DNA from: Marivita sp030148515
GTDB taxonomy: Bacteria; Pseudomonadota; Alphaproteobacteria; Rhodobacterales; Rhodobacteraceae
Assembly (NCBI RefSeq): GCF_048006345.1
Contig: NZ_CP180351.1
Location: 1,116,001 to 1,180,000 of the forward strand
Direction: 5' to 3'
Length of the DNA stretch: 64,000 bases
Below, in pieces: positions 51,008-59,866 of this stretch (positions are counted from its first letter, which is position 1; each line of letters starts with the position of its first letter). Position numbers and translations under genes: made by a program. The notes beneath the pieces were generated by a model. The model searched no databases, was not told where the DNA came from, and saw nothing but the letters and a program-made list of their open reading frames with translations.

Positions 51008-52516
51008 ATGACCTCGCTTTTCGACACCGGCCACTGGCCGCCCTGCCCGCAGAATTTCAACCTGACCGCCCATGTTCTGGCTGCGGCTGACCGTGTGCCG
51101 GACAAGATCGCGCTGGCCGTGGTCAAACCCACCGGTGCCCAACGCTGGAGCTTTGACCGCCTGCGCAGCGCCATCCTCGGCACCGCCAGCGGGCTTCTGA
51201 ACAGCGGATTGAAACCGGGTGACCGGCTTCTGATGCGGGTCGGCAATTCGGTCGAATTCCCGGTCGCCTATCTTGCAGCCATCGCGGTCGGCATCGTTCC
51301 CATTCCCACCTCGTCCCAGCTCACCGAGCCTGAGGTACAGGTGTTGATCGACATGACGGGTCCGGCGGCGGTTCTGCATGACGGCCAGACCGCCTGTCCT
51401 TCAACCGTACGGGTAATCCGTACGGATCAGATCTCTCAATGGTACGGTTTGCCCCCCGCCACCTACGACTACGGCGATCCGAACCGCCTCGCCTATATCA
51501 TCTTCACCTCCGGCACATCGGGCAAACCCCGTGCCGTCTGCCACGCCCACCGCGCGATCTGGGCGCGGGGCATGATGATGGACGGCTGGTACGGGTTGAC
51601 CGAGTCCGACCGCCTGATGCACGCAGGCGCGTTCAACTGGACCTACACGCTGGGCACTGGCCTTTTGGACCCGTGGACAAAGGGCGCAACGGCCCTGATC
51701 CCGGCACAGGGCGTTGAACACGCGCAGATCCCGCTTTTGCTCAAACGCCATGAGGCAACGATTTTCGCAGCAGCGCCAGGGGTTTATCGAAATGTCCTGA
51801 AGTTGGGTCAGCTTGACCTTCCCAAACTGCGCCATGGCCTTTCCGCCGGAGAAAAGCTGCCCGCCTCGATCCGCGACGCGTGGCTGGCCGCGACGTGCAC
51901 CCGCGTCTACGAGGCGTTCGGCATGTCCGAATGCTCGACCTTCATTTCCGCGCCACCGGGATCGCCCGACCTTCCCCCCGAAAGCCTTGGCTGGCCCCAA
52001 CAGGGCCGCCGCGTGGCGATCATCGGGGACACTGGCCCCGTTCCATTCGGCACCCCCGGTATCATCGCCGTCCATCGCAATGATCCGGGATTGATGCTTG
52101 GCTATCTGAACAAACCAGAAGAGACCGCCGCGCGCTTTCAGGGCGACTGGTTCCTGACGGGCGATATGGGTGAAATGACTGAAAACAAAGACATTCGCTA
52201 TCATGGCCGGGCTGATGACATGATGAATGCAGGCGGCTACCGCGTCAGCCCGCTTGAGGTCGAAGCCGCGTTGCTGACCCATCCCGACATCCACGAGGTC
52301 GGCGTCACCGATATCGAAATCAAAACAGACACTCGCATCATCGCCGCCTACTACGTGGCCGATCATGCCTTGGATGCCGACAGCCTGAATGCCTTTGCCG
52401 CCGAACGCCTTGCCCGATACAAACAACCGCGTCTTTACACGCGCATCGCGTCCCTGCCCCGCAATGCCAATAACAAACTGTTGCGCCGCGCATTGCCCGA
52501 CCAGCCAATGCTCTGA
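51008..52516 (+). CDS. AMP-dependent acyl-CoA synthetase/ligase family protein
   Basis: A 502-residue adenylate-forming enzyme. The P-loop IIFTSGTSGKPRAV is near residue 165, followed by EAFGMSECSTF, the WFLTGDMGEM motif, and the C-terminal Lys in RNANNKLLRR. It activates a carboxylic acid to the acyl-AMP and then the CoA thioester; the acid is unknown (benzoate-CoA-ligase-like length but no decisive signature). It is divergent from the XRE-cupin gene, which is a good candidate for its regulator. Confidence 0.85.
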   Translation: MTSLFDTGHWPPCPQNFNLTAHVLAAADRVPDKIALAVVKPTGAQRWSFDRLRSAILGTASGLLNSGLKPGDRLLMRVGNSVEFPVAYLAAIAVGIVPIPTSSQLTEPEVQVLIDMTGPAAVLHDGQTACPSTVRVIRTDQISQWYGLPPATYDYGDPNRLAYIIFTSGTSGKPRAVCHAHRAIWARGMMMDGWYGLTESDRLMHAGAFNWTYTLGTGLLDPWTKGATALIPAQGVEHAQIPLLLKRHEATIFAAAPGVYRNVLKLGQLDLPKLRHGLSAGEKLPASIRDAWLAATCTRVYEAFGMSECSTFISAPPGSPDLPPESLGWPQQGRRVAIIGDTGPVPFGTPGIIAVHRNDPGLMLGYLNKPEETAARFQGDWFLTGDMGEMTENKDIRYHGRADDMMNAGGYRVSPLEVEAALLTHPDIHEVGVTDIEIKTDTRIIAAYYVADHALDADSLNAFAAERLARYKQPRLYTRIASLPRNANNKLLRRALPDQPML

Positions 52517-52580
52517 CCTGCGCTTATCAATCGCGGCACAGTCTGTTAGACCGTCCTCAACGACTGCAAAGGAATGACAC

Positions 52581-53216
52581 ATGGTCAAGCTCGACATCAT
52601 GTCCGACCCGATTTGCCCTTGGTGCTATATCGGCAAGACCAACTTTGACCGCGCACTGGCGCAGCGCCCGGATCATCCGTTCCTGATCACATGGCATCCG
52701 TTCCAGTTGAACCCGGACATGCCGAAAGAGGGCATGGATCGCCGCGCCTATCTCGAAGCGAAGTTCGGTGGCAAGGAAGGCGCGGTCCGCGCTTATGCGC
52801 CCGTGGTGCAACATGCCGAAAAGGCCGGGTTGAAGATCAACTTCGAAGCCATTGAAAAGACGCCCAATACCTTGAATGCGCACCGGCTTATTCACTGGGC
52901 CGGGATCGAAGGCCATCAGAACGCCGTCGTCGATGCCCTGTTTACCGCATATTTTGTTGAAGGTCGCGATATCGGTGCGGCTGACGTGTTGGCCGACATC
53001 GCGGATTCCTGCGGCATGGATGCCAGTGTCGTTCTGCGCCTTCTCGCCACCGACGAAGACCGCCGCGAGATCGTAGACCGCGACGCCGTCGCGCGCGGAA
53101 TGGGGGTGACATCGGTACCGACCTTTATCGTGGCCAGCCAACATGCCGTTCCCGGCGCGCAACCGACCGAGCTTTGGCTGCAAGTCATGGACGATCTGGC
53201 GCAAACCGCGTCCTGA
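52581..53216 (+). CDS. DsbA-family oxidoreductase, FrnE-like
   Basis: A 211-residue thioredoxin-fold protein without signal peptide. The active site CPWC is at residues 12-15 (SDPICPWCYIG), and the cis-Pro loop is GVTSVPTFIV. FrnE-type proteins are cytoplasmic dithiol oxidoreductases. The stop is three bases before the ion channel gene, so the two are co-transcribed. Confidence 0.9.
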   Translation: MVKLDIMSDPICPWCYIGKTNFDRALAQRPDHPFLITWHPFQLNPDMPKEGMDRRAYLEAKFGGKEGAVRAYAPVVQHAEKAGLKINFEAIEKTPNTLNAHRLIHWAGIEGHQNAVVDALFTAYFVEGRDIGAADVLADIADSCGMDASVVLRLLATDEDRREIVDRDAVARGMGVTSVPTFIVASQHAVPGAQPTELWLQVMDDLAQTAS

Positions 53217-53219
53217 GCG

Positions 53220-53597
53220 ATGCAGTTTCCCTTCCGCGTCATCACTCTGGTTGTCACCCTCGCGGCGATTGTCGCAGGCGGGACGGTGTTCTTCCGCTGG
53301 GCTGAAGGGTGGAGCTGGCTCGATTTGTATTTCTTTACCGTCGTGACCCTGTCGACCGTGGGCTATGGCAATCTTGTGCCGGCAACCGCGCTTGGTAAAA
53401 TCGGCACAACCGTTTTCATTTTTGTCGGTCTCGGCGTCTTTGCGGTGACCATTCAGCAATTCGGCATGTTTGCCATGCGCAAACGCGAAGAGCATACCGA
53501 ATGGCTTGTCGCGCGGTTTCAAGAACCAGATGAAACCGCCAATACCGACGACGATCCCAGCGAACGTGAACCGTCCCCGGCATCGCGACGCCACTAA
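53220..53597 (+). CDS. Minimal two-TM potassium channel
   Basis: A 125-residue protein with two membrane segments (residues 6-24 and 62-82) around a pore helix and the K+ selectivity filter TVGYG at residues 46-50. The tail of 35 residues is hydrophilic. It would form a tetrameric channel without voltage sensor or RCK domain. The ATG follows the FrnE stop by three bases. Confidence 0.88.
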   Translation: MQFPFRVITLVVTLAAIVAGGTVFFRWAEGWSWLDLYFFTVVTLSTVGYGNLVPATALGKIGTTVFIFVGLGVFAVTIQQFGMFAMRKREEHTEWLVARFQEPDETANTDDDPSEREPSPASRRH

Positions 53598-53665
53598 AGG
53601 TCGCCGGGTCTGTTCCCTCGGTAAAAGTGCTGTTAGGGCTGTCACCACATTTTCAGGACAGTCTC

Positions 53666-54901
53666 ATGCAGAACGCCATGCCGCGCACAGAATTCATTGC
53701 ATTGATGGCGATGCTGGCGGCAACCGTTGCGCTGTCCATCGACGCCATGTTGCCCGCTCTGCCGCAGATCTCAGAGGAATTGACGCCGGACAATATCAAC
53801 AAGGCGCAGTTGATCCTGACCATGTTTGTCATGGGCATGGGGCTTGGCACCTTCTTCACCGGCCCGCTGTCTGACACGTTCGGGCGCAAACCGGTCATGC
53901 TATGGGGCGCCGTGCTCTATACGGTCAGCGCATTCGTCGCATCACAGGCGCAAACGCTGGAAGTGTTGCTGATCGCACGGGTGTGTCAGGGGATCGGGGC
54001 TGCCGGTCCGCGCGTTGTTGCCATGGCCGTCGTGCGCGACCTCTACATGGGGCGCGGCATGGCGCAGATCGTGTCGCTCATCATGATCATTTTCACGCTG
54101 GTGCCTGCCATCGCCCCGTTTCTGGGCGCGATTGTGATCGACGCCTACAGTTGGCGCGCCGTGTTCTACGGGTTCATGATCTTTTCCGTGATTTCGGCGG
54201 TTTGGCTTGCGCTGCGCTTGCCCGAGACACTGGCGGTAGAGGATCGCCGTCCGTTCCGCATTCACTCCTTGCGCAGCGCGGTGGTCGAGATGTTCGCCCA
54301 TCCCGTCGTGCGCCTCTCGATCCTCGTGCAAAGCCTGTGCTTTTCCATGCTCTTTGCCATGCTCTCGAGCGTTCAGCAGATCTACGACATTACCTTTGGC
54401 CGCGCCGATACCTTTGCGATCTGGTTCGGCTTTGTCGCAATTGTCGCGGGCTCGTCGGGCTTTCTGAATGCCAGCCTTGTGATGCGGCTGGGCATGATGT
54501 TCCTTGTCCGCGCTATGCTGCTGGCGCAGGTTGGGTTTTCGGCCCTCATGGTGGCCATCGGCTATGCCGCCGGTGCCGGGTATATCCCGGACACGCTCTA
54601 CTTCGCGCTGTTTGTAATCTGGCAGATCACCGTCTTCTTTCAGGCAGGCATGACGCTGGGCAATCTTATGGCCATCGCACAAGAACCGATGGGCCATATC
54701 GCGGGCATGGCGGCAAGCGTGATCGGAGCCGTTGCCACGGTCGTCGGCGTCACGCTGGCGATCCCGGTCGGGCTTTTGTTCGACGGCACCCCGATTCCGC
54801 TGGCGGCTGCCATGTTCCTCAATGCAGTGTTGGCATTGTATTTGACGCAGTTGATGATGAAAGCCGAGGCGCAAATGTCGCCGTCGCTGGGCACCCACTG
54901 A
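53666..54901 (+). CDS. Bcr/CflA-family multidrug MFS transporter
   Basis: A 411-residue major facilitator with 12 membrane segments. The DHA1-type motif GPLSDTFGRKPVMLWG (loop 2-3) and the ARVCQGIGAAGPRVVAMAVVRD motif are those of Bcr/CflA drug/H+ antiporters. The ATG at 53666 follows AGGACAG by four bases; an in-frame upstream extension to 53627 is not conserved. It precedes icd by 25 bases. Confidence 0.88.
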   Translation: MQNAMPRTEFIALMAMLAATVALSIDAMLPALPQISEELTPDNINKAQLILTMFVMGMGLGTFFTGPLSDTFGRKPVMLWGAVLYTVSAFVASQAQTLEVLLIARVCQGIGAAGPRVVAMAVVRDLYMGRGMAQIVSLIMIIFTLVPAIAPFLGAIVIDAYSWRAVFYGFMIFSVISAVWLALRLPETLAVEDRRPFRIHSLRSAVVEMFAHPVVRLSILVQSLCFSMLFAMLSSVQQIYDITFGRADTFAIWFGFVAIVAGSSGFLNASLVMRLGMMFLVRAMLLAQVGFSALMVAIGYAAGAGYIPDTLYFALFVIWQITVFFQAGMTLGNLMAIAQEPMGHIAGMAASVIGAVATVVGVTLAIPVGLLFDGTPIPLAAAMFLNAVLALYLTQLMMKAEAQMSPSLGTH

Positions 54902-54926
54902 CCCGACAAAGGAAAGGGAACCTCCA

Positions 54927-56141
54927 ATGTCGAAGATCAAAGTCGATAATCCCATCGTTGAAATGGATGGCGATGAAATGACCCGGATCATCTGGGATTT
55001 CATCAAGAAGAAGCTGATCCTGCCCTATCTGGACATAGACCTGCTCTACTACGATCTCGGGATCGAGGAGCGGGATCGCACCAATGACCAGATCACCATC
55101 GATGCCGCCGAAAAGACCAAAGAGGTGGGTGTCGCCGTCAAATGCGCGACCATCACCCCGGACGAGGCGCGGGTCGAGGAGTTTGGCCTCAAACAGATGT
55201 GGCGGTCGCCCAATGGCACGATCCGGAACATCCTTGGCGGTGTGATCTTCCGCCAGCCGATCATCTGCCGCAACGTGCCGCGCCTTGTGCCGGGCTGGAC
55301 GAAGCCCATCGTCGTTGGCCGCCACGCCTTTGGCGATCAGTACAAGGCCACGGATTTCAAGTTCCCCGGAGCGGGCAAGCTCACGATGAAATTCGTCGGC
55401 GAAGATGGCACGGTGATCGAACGCGATGTCTATGACGCGCCGTCGGCAGGCGTGTTCATGGGCATGTACAACCTCGACGATTCGATCACTGATTTTGCGC
55501 GCGCGTCGTTCAACTACGGGCTTAACATCGGCTGGCCGGTCTACCTGTCCACCAAGAATACCATTCTGAAACAGTATGATGGCCGCTTTCTCGAGATCTT
55601 CCAGCACATCTACGACACCGAATTCCGCGAGGCCTTCGAGGCCAAGGGCATCGAATACCAGCACCGCCTGATCGACGACATGGTCGCGTCTGCGCTCAAA
55701 TGGTCGGGCGGATTTGTCTGGGCCTGCAAGAACTACGATGGCGACGTGCAGTCCGACACGGTGGCGCAGGGGTTCGGGTCATTGGGGATGATGTCCTCGG
55801 TGCTGATGACCCCCGATGGCAAGATCGTCGAGGCCGAAGCCGCCCACGGCACCGTCACCCGCCATTATCGCCAGCATCAGGCGGGCGAACAGACCTCGAC
55901 CAATTCCATCGCGTCGATCTACGCATGGACCGGCGCGCTCAAGCATCGCGCCAAGCTGGACGAGAACATCAGCCTGCGCGCCTTTGCGGAAACACTGGAA
56001 CGGGTGGTCGTGGAAACGGTCGAGGCCGGGTACATGACCAAGGATCTGGCCTTGCTGGTCGGACCACAGCAAAGCTGGTTGACCACGATGGGTTTCCTCG
56101 AAAAGCTGGACCAACGGTTGAATTCGGCTCTGACGGGGTAA
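54927..56141 (+). CDS. icd: NADP-dependent isocitrate dehydrogenase (eukaryote-like type)
   Basis: A 404-residue enzyme of the TCA cycle, converting isocitrate to 2-oxoglutarate with NADPH. It belongs to the subfamily shared with mitochondria and alphaproteobacteria (VDNPIVEMDGDEMTRIIW, SPNGTIRNILGGVIFR, EAAHGTVTRHYR). AAAGGAAAGGG precedes the ATG. Five bases separate its stop from the next gene. Confidence 0.97.
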   Translation: MSKIKVDNPIVEMDGDEMTRIIWDFIKKKLILPYLDIDLLYYDLGIEERDRTNDQITIDAAEKTKEVGVAVKCATITPDEARVEEFGLKQMWRSPNGTIRNILGGVIFRQPIICRNVPRLVPGWTKPIVVGRHAFGDQYKATDFKFPGAGKLTMKFVGEDGTVIERDVYDAPSAGVFMGMYNLDDSITDFARASFNYGLNIGWPVYLSTKNTILKQYDGRFLEIFQHIYDTEFREAFEAKGIEYQHRLIDDMVASALKWSGGFVWACKNYDGDVQSDTVAQGFGSLGMMSSVLMTPDGKIVEAEAAHGTVTRHYRQHQAGEQTSTNSIASIYAWTGALKHRAKLDENISLRAFAETLERVVVETVEAGYMTKDLALLVGPQQSWLTTMGFLEKLDQRLNSALTG

Positions 56142-56146
56142 GAACG

Positions 56147-56968
56147 ATGCGGTGGTTCGCGGTTTTCCTGTTTCTTGCGGCTCCGCTCTGGGCGCAGTCC
56201 TACCCGGATCACGAACGCACCACGATCACCGACAGGGCCGATCTCCTGAGCGATGCCGAGGAAGCGGCGCTGGATGCGCGGCTTTCTGGATTGCGGGCAG
56301 ACACGGGTATCGAATTTGCCGTCCTCACCTTGCCCTCGCAAATACCCTACGCGCCGGACGAGACACTTGAAAGCTTTGCCACGGGTCTCTTCAATCACTG
56401 GGGCATCGGCGATGCCACCCGCAACGACGGTATCCTTGTGATGGTCCTTTCCGAAGACCGTGCCATGCGCATCGAACTGGGCGCGGGTTATGGGCGCGAC
56501 TGGGATCGTGTCGCGGCGGATGTCATCAACCGATCCTTCCTGCCAGCGTTTTCAAATGACGACTACGCCACCGGCATCACCGACGGGGTCGAAGATGTGA
56601 TCGCCTCCATTGCGCTGCCATTCTCGGGGGGATCCGAAGCGCCTGTATCGGATGATACGATCTCGACATGGATGGTTGTGGTGTCCTTGATCGGCGGTTT
56701 CCTGATCGTGGCGCGCCGGTTCATTGGCGACCTGATGACCCGCTTGCGGCGCTGCCCGAATTGCGGAAGCCGCGCCCTGAGCCGAACGCGAAAGACCTTG
56801 CGCAAGGCGACGAAGACCAGCGAAGGCGCTGGCGAGGCGATCACACGGTGCAGTCAATGCAGCTACCGCGACGTTCGCCGGTTCACGGTGTCCCGCGTGT
56901 CGTCGTCATCCGGGGGCAGTTTCGGCGGCGGACGATCCGGCGGGGGTGGCGCCTCTGGCCGGTGGTGA
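56147..56968 (+). CDS. TPM-domain protein with C-terminal zinc ribbon
   Basis: A 273-residue protein: signal peptide (MRWFAVFLFLAAPLWA), periplasmic TPM domain (residues 20-160, with TGIEFAVLTLPS and MRIELGAGYGRDW), one membrane segment near residues 175-195, then a cytoplasmic zinc ribbon (CPNC...CSQC) and a Gly/Ser-rich tail. TPM_phosphatase domains are linked to photosystem repair in plants and to unknown processes in bacteria. It follows icd by five bases but its role need not be related. Confidence 0.82.
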   Translation: MRWFAVFLFLAAPLWAQSYPDHERTTITDRADLLSDAEEAALDARLSGLRADTGIEFAVLTLPSQIPYAPDETLESFATGLFNHWGIGDATRNDGILVMVLSEDRAMRIELGAGYGRDWDRVAADVINRSFLPAFSNDDYATGITDGVEDVIASIALPFSGGSEAPVSDDTISTWMVVVSLIGGFLIVARRFIGDLMTRLRRCPNCGSRALSRTRKTLRKATKTSEGAGEAITRCSQCSYRDVRRFTVSRVSSSSGGSFGGGRSGGGGASGRW

Positions 56969-57008
56969 GCGACTTGACATTCGGAAAATATGTCATAATT
57001 GCTGACCT

Positions 57009-57629
57009 ATGTTTCTGCTCAGCAAACCACCCGCAGACCGTCACACGGTTCTTGAAGACATCCAGGGCATCCTGATCGGGGCCACCCTTGTGGCGCTCGC
57101 GATCCAGTTCCTGTCTCAGGCCAACCTGATCACCGGGCAGATTGCCGGGCTTGCGTTGATTACAAGCTATGCAACCAACTGGCCTTTCGGGGCGGTCTTC
57201 TTCGTGCTGAACCTGCCTTTCTACATTCTTGCGGTCTATCAGCTTGGCTGGACCTTCACGCTCAAGACCTTTGCCGCGGTCGCGCTGATGTCCACGATCT
57301 CCGAACTTTTCCCCTATGTTCTAACCCTCGACATGGTGCACCCGGCACTTAGCGCGGTGGTGGGTGGCGTATTGGCGGGGATCGGGCTTTTGTCGCTGAT
57401 CCGGCATGGGGCAACACTGGGCGGTGTGGGTGTCGTGGCGCTTTGGTTGCAGGACACACGTGGCATTCAGGCAGGAAACACGCAGCTGTTGTTTGACGTC
57501 TTCGTGTTCGGCTTCGCCTTTTGGATTCTTCCAGCGGACGTGGTGATCTGGTCGCTTCTGGGAGCGGTGATTCTGAACATGATCATCACCGTGAACCATC
57601 GTCGCGATCGGTACGTGGCGCGATCCTGA
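57009..57629 (+). CDS. YitT-family membrane protein
   Basis: A 206-residue protein with about five membrane segments. It carries the family motifs LITGQIAGLALI and FVLNLPFYILA and ends in a short basic tail. YitT proteins (DUF161) have no firmly known role. The gene follows the TPM gene by 40 bases and is likely monocistronic or part of a loose unit with it. Confidence 0.82.
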   Translation: MFLLSKPPADRHTVLEDIQGILIGATLVALAIQFLSQANLITGQIAGLALITSYATNWPFGAVFFVLNLPFYILAVYQLGWTFTLKTFAAVALMSTISELFPYVLTLDMVHPALSAVVGGVLAGIGLLSLIRHGATLGGVGVVALWLQDTRGIQAGNTQLLFDVFVFGFAFWILPADVVIWSLLGAVILNMIITVNHRRDRYVARS

Positions 57630-57868
57630 TCCGCTTCTGCACAAGAAACAGACAAAAACGACACCTTGTCGCAATCAGCGCAGATTGCGAGGCTCGCTGA
57701 AGGCAGCATCTTTGCATCAATATGGAGATGCAGATGCGCGGTGATCGTTCCGCCCTGACACTTGTTCTGCGCACCATCGGGGCGCGGCGGGGACGCGCTG
57801 CCCGGGGTCGTCCCTGATCGGTTTGCCTTCCGATCCGACCCAGCATTCCCCTTCACAAGAGACATCCC

Positions 57869-59404
57869 ATGACTGATCTGTCCCCTCGTCGCGCCGGTGG
57901 CCGTGCTGCCCGGCGTGAAGCACGCGCAAATCCCCTGGCCGACAACCTCCGCCCCATCCGTGCGGGCATGTCCGGTGGCCGTTACACGCCGCTTGACCCT
58001 GCGGATATGGACCGCATCCACAATGCCGCCCTGACCGCTCTGGAAGAGATCGGCCTCTCCGAAGCCCCGGCCTCTGGCATCGAGATCATGACCAAGGCCG
58101 GAGCGGTGCTGGGTGACGATGGACGCATCCGTTTCCCGCGTGCGCTGGTCGAAGACATGCTGGCACTGACCAATCGGTCCGTGACCCTGTGCGGTCGCGA
58201 TCCGCTCTATGACCTCGACCTCTCGGGCACCCGCGTCCATTACGGGACGGCTGGTGCTGCGGTGCACATGGTCGACGTGGAGACCGGACATTACCGCGAA
58301 AGCACGGTGCAGGATCTGCACGACGCCGCCCGCATCGCGGACCAGTTGGACAACATCCATTTCCTGCAGCGTCCGATGGTGGCGCGGGATATTCTGGACA
58401 ACAAGGAGATGGACCTCAACACCATCTATGCCTGCTGTTCCGGCACCTACAAACATGTCGGCGTGTCCTTTACCGAACCGTCCTTTGTGCCCGACGCGTT
58501 CGAACTGCTTCACCTGATCGCAGGGGGCGAAGACGCGTGGCGCGCCCGGCCCTTTGTGTCGAACTCCAACTGTTTCGTCGTCCCACCGATGAAATTCGCG
58601 ACCGAGGCCTGTCAGGTTATGGAGGCCTGTATTCGCGGCGGCATGCCCGTTCTGCTGCTCAGCGCGGGTCAGGCCGGGGCGACCGCCCCTGCGTCGATCG
58701 CCGGGGCCATCGTGCAGGCGGTTGCGGAATGTCTGGCAGGTGTCGTCTATGTCAACGCCATGGCGCCTGGCCATCCGGTGATCTTCGGCACATGGCCTTT
58801 CGTGTCGGATTTGCGCACAGGCGCCATGTCGGGCGGATCTGGCGAACAGGCGCTGTTGACGGCGGGCTGCGCGCAGATGCACCGCTACTATGGCCTGTGC
58901 GGAGGTGCGGCGGCAGGGATTGCCGACGCCAAGCTGCCGGATATGCAGGCGGGCTGGGAACAGATGTGTTCCAACGTCATGGCCGGGCTTGCGGGTCTTA
59001 ACATGGTGTACGAAGCCGCCGGGATGCATGCCTCGCTTCTGGGCTTCTGCCACGAAAGCCTGATTTTGGGCGATGACCTGATCGGTCAGGCGATGCGCTG
59101 TGTGCGCGGGATCGAAGTGACCGAGGACGACCTGAGCCTTGAGGTCATGCGCGCCACATGCCTTGGCGGGCCGGGCCATTATCTTGGCAGCGATGACACA
59201 CTGAACCGGATGCAGCGCGATTATGTCTACCCGGTGCTGGGCAACCGCGCATCGCCCAAGGAATGGGTGGAGCAAGGCCAGCCGATCCTCGTGAACAAGG
59301 CGACCGAGCGGAAAGAGAAGATCCTGTCGAAACCTGCCCGCGCCCGGTTTGCGCCGGATGTCGACGCCGTAATCCGCAGCCGATTCAACATTCATCTGAA
59401 TTGA
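57869..59404 (+). CDS. Trimethylamine methyltransferase family protein (MttB-like, non-pyrrolysine)
   Basis: A 511-residue member of the MttB superfamily; the body reads without an amber codon, so it is a non-pyrrolysine homolog. Family pieces are RYTPLDPADMDRIHNAALTA, GTAGAAVHMVD, SGGSGEQALLTAGCAQMHRY and CLGGPGHYLGSDDTLNRMQ. Some such proteins (MtgB) demethylate glycine betaine onto a corrinoid protein; others act on proline betaine or carnitine. No corrinoid-protein or reductive-activation gene is adjacent in the window. A short reading frame lies upstream (57722-57817), and the 240-base gap before the gene is otherwise without a gene. Confidence 0.88.
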   Translation: MTDLSPRRAGGRAARREARANPLADNLRPIRAGMSGGRYTPLDPADMDRIHNAALTALEEIGLSEAPASGIEIMTKAGAVLGDDGRIRFPRALVEDMLALTNRSVTLCGRDPLYDLDLSGTRVHYGTAGAAVHMVDVETGHYRESTVQDLHDAARIADQLDNIHFLQRPMVARDILDNKEMDLNTIYACCSGTYKHVGVSFTEPSFVPDAFELLHLIAGGEDAWRARPFVSNSNCFVVPPMKFATEACQVMEACIRGGMPVLLLSAGQAGATAPASIAGAIVQAVAECLAGVVYVNAMAPGHPVIFGTWPFVSDLRTGAMSGGSGEQALLTAGCAQMHRYYGLCGGAAAGIADAKLPDMQAGWEQMCSNVMAGLAGLNMVYEAAGMHASLLGFCHESLILGDDLIGQAMRCVRGIEVTEDDLSLEVMRATCLGGPGHYLGSDDTLNRMQRDYVYPVLGNRASPKEWVEQGQPILVNKATERKEKILSKPARARFAPDVDAVIRSRFNIHLN

Positions 59405-59417
59405 CCTGAAGAAGTGC

Positions 59418-59440
59418 TCCGGGGGGCTGGTCCCCCCGGA
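59418..59440. repeat. Palindrome after the MttB-like gene
   Basis: TCCGGGGGG-CTGGT-CCCCCCGGA is a 9-base stem with a 5-base loop, 14 bases after the MttB-like stop. It lacks a T-run but probably ends or weakens transcription before the SMR gene. Confidence 0.5.
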
Positions 59441-59480
59441 CGCTATGGGCCATGAAGTTCCTGTCCCACAGGAGATCGCC

Positions 59481-59810
59481 ATGCCCTATGTCATCCTCAT
59501 CTTCGCCGTTCTGGCGGAAACCATCGGCACCACCGCGTTGCAGGCCAGCCAGCAGTTCAGCCGCCCCCTGCCCTCGGTCATTGTGGTGGTGGCTTATGGG
59601 GTGGCGTTCTATCTTCTCGCCATCGCGCTCAGGACCTTTCCAGTCGGCATCGCCTACGCCATGTGGTCAGGCATGGGGATCGTGTTTATCGCGGTCATTG
59701 GATTTGCGGTTTTTGGGCAGAAGCTTGATCTGGCAGCGATCCTCGGGATTGGCCTGATCATGGCGGGCATACTGGTCATCAATCTCTTCTCGGGCACCGC
59801 AACCCATTAA
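59481..59810 (+). CDS. Small multidrug resistance (SMR/EmrE) family transporter
   Basis: A 109-residue protein with four membrane segments. Glu13 (VLAETIGTTALQAS) is the essential acidic residue of the first segment, and WSGMGIVFIAVIG is the segment 3 motif. It would export quaternary cations as a dimer. The ATG at 59481 has GGAG six bases upstream; an upstream GTG-initiated reading is not needed. Confidence 0.9.
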   Translation: MPYVILIFAVLAETIGTTALQASQQFSRPLPSVIVVVAYGVAFYLLAIALRTFPVGIAYAMWSGMGIVFIAVIGFAVFGQKLDLAAILGIGLIMAGILVINLFSGTATH

Positions 59811-59842
59811 AAAACGCGCACCGGAGGGACCGATGCGCGTTT
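59809..59842 (-). terminator. Terminator of the outer-membrane protein gene
   Basis: On the minus strand AACGCGCA and TGCGCGTT form a stem that is extended by CGG/CCG, and T residues follow to 59809. It lies between the SMR stop and the outer-membrane protein stop and may serve both convergent genes. Confidence 0.85.
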
Positions 59843-59866
59843 CGTGCCTTGCGACCAAGGGTGGCA

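Noticed and set aside
57467..59482. Long minus-strand frame of 671 codons across the MttB-like gene
   Set aside because: It is fully antisense to a well-conserved gene; high GC at third positions keeps antisense frames open in this genome. The peptide has low-complexity His/Gly/Arg.
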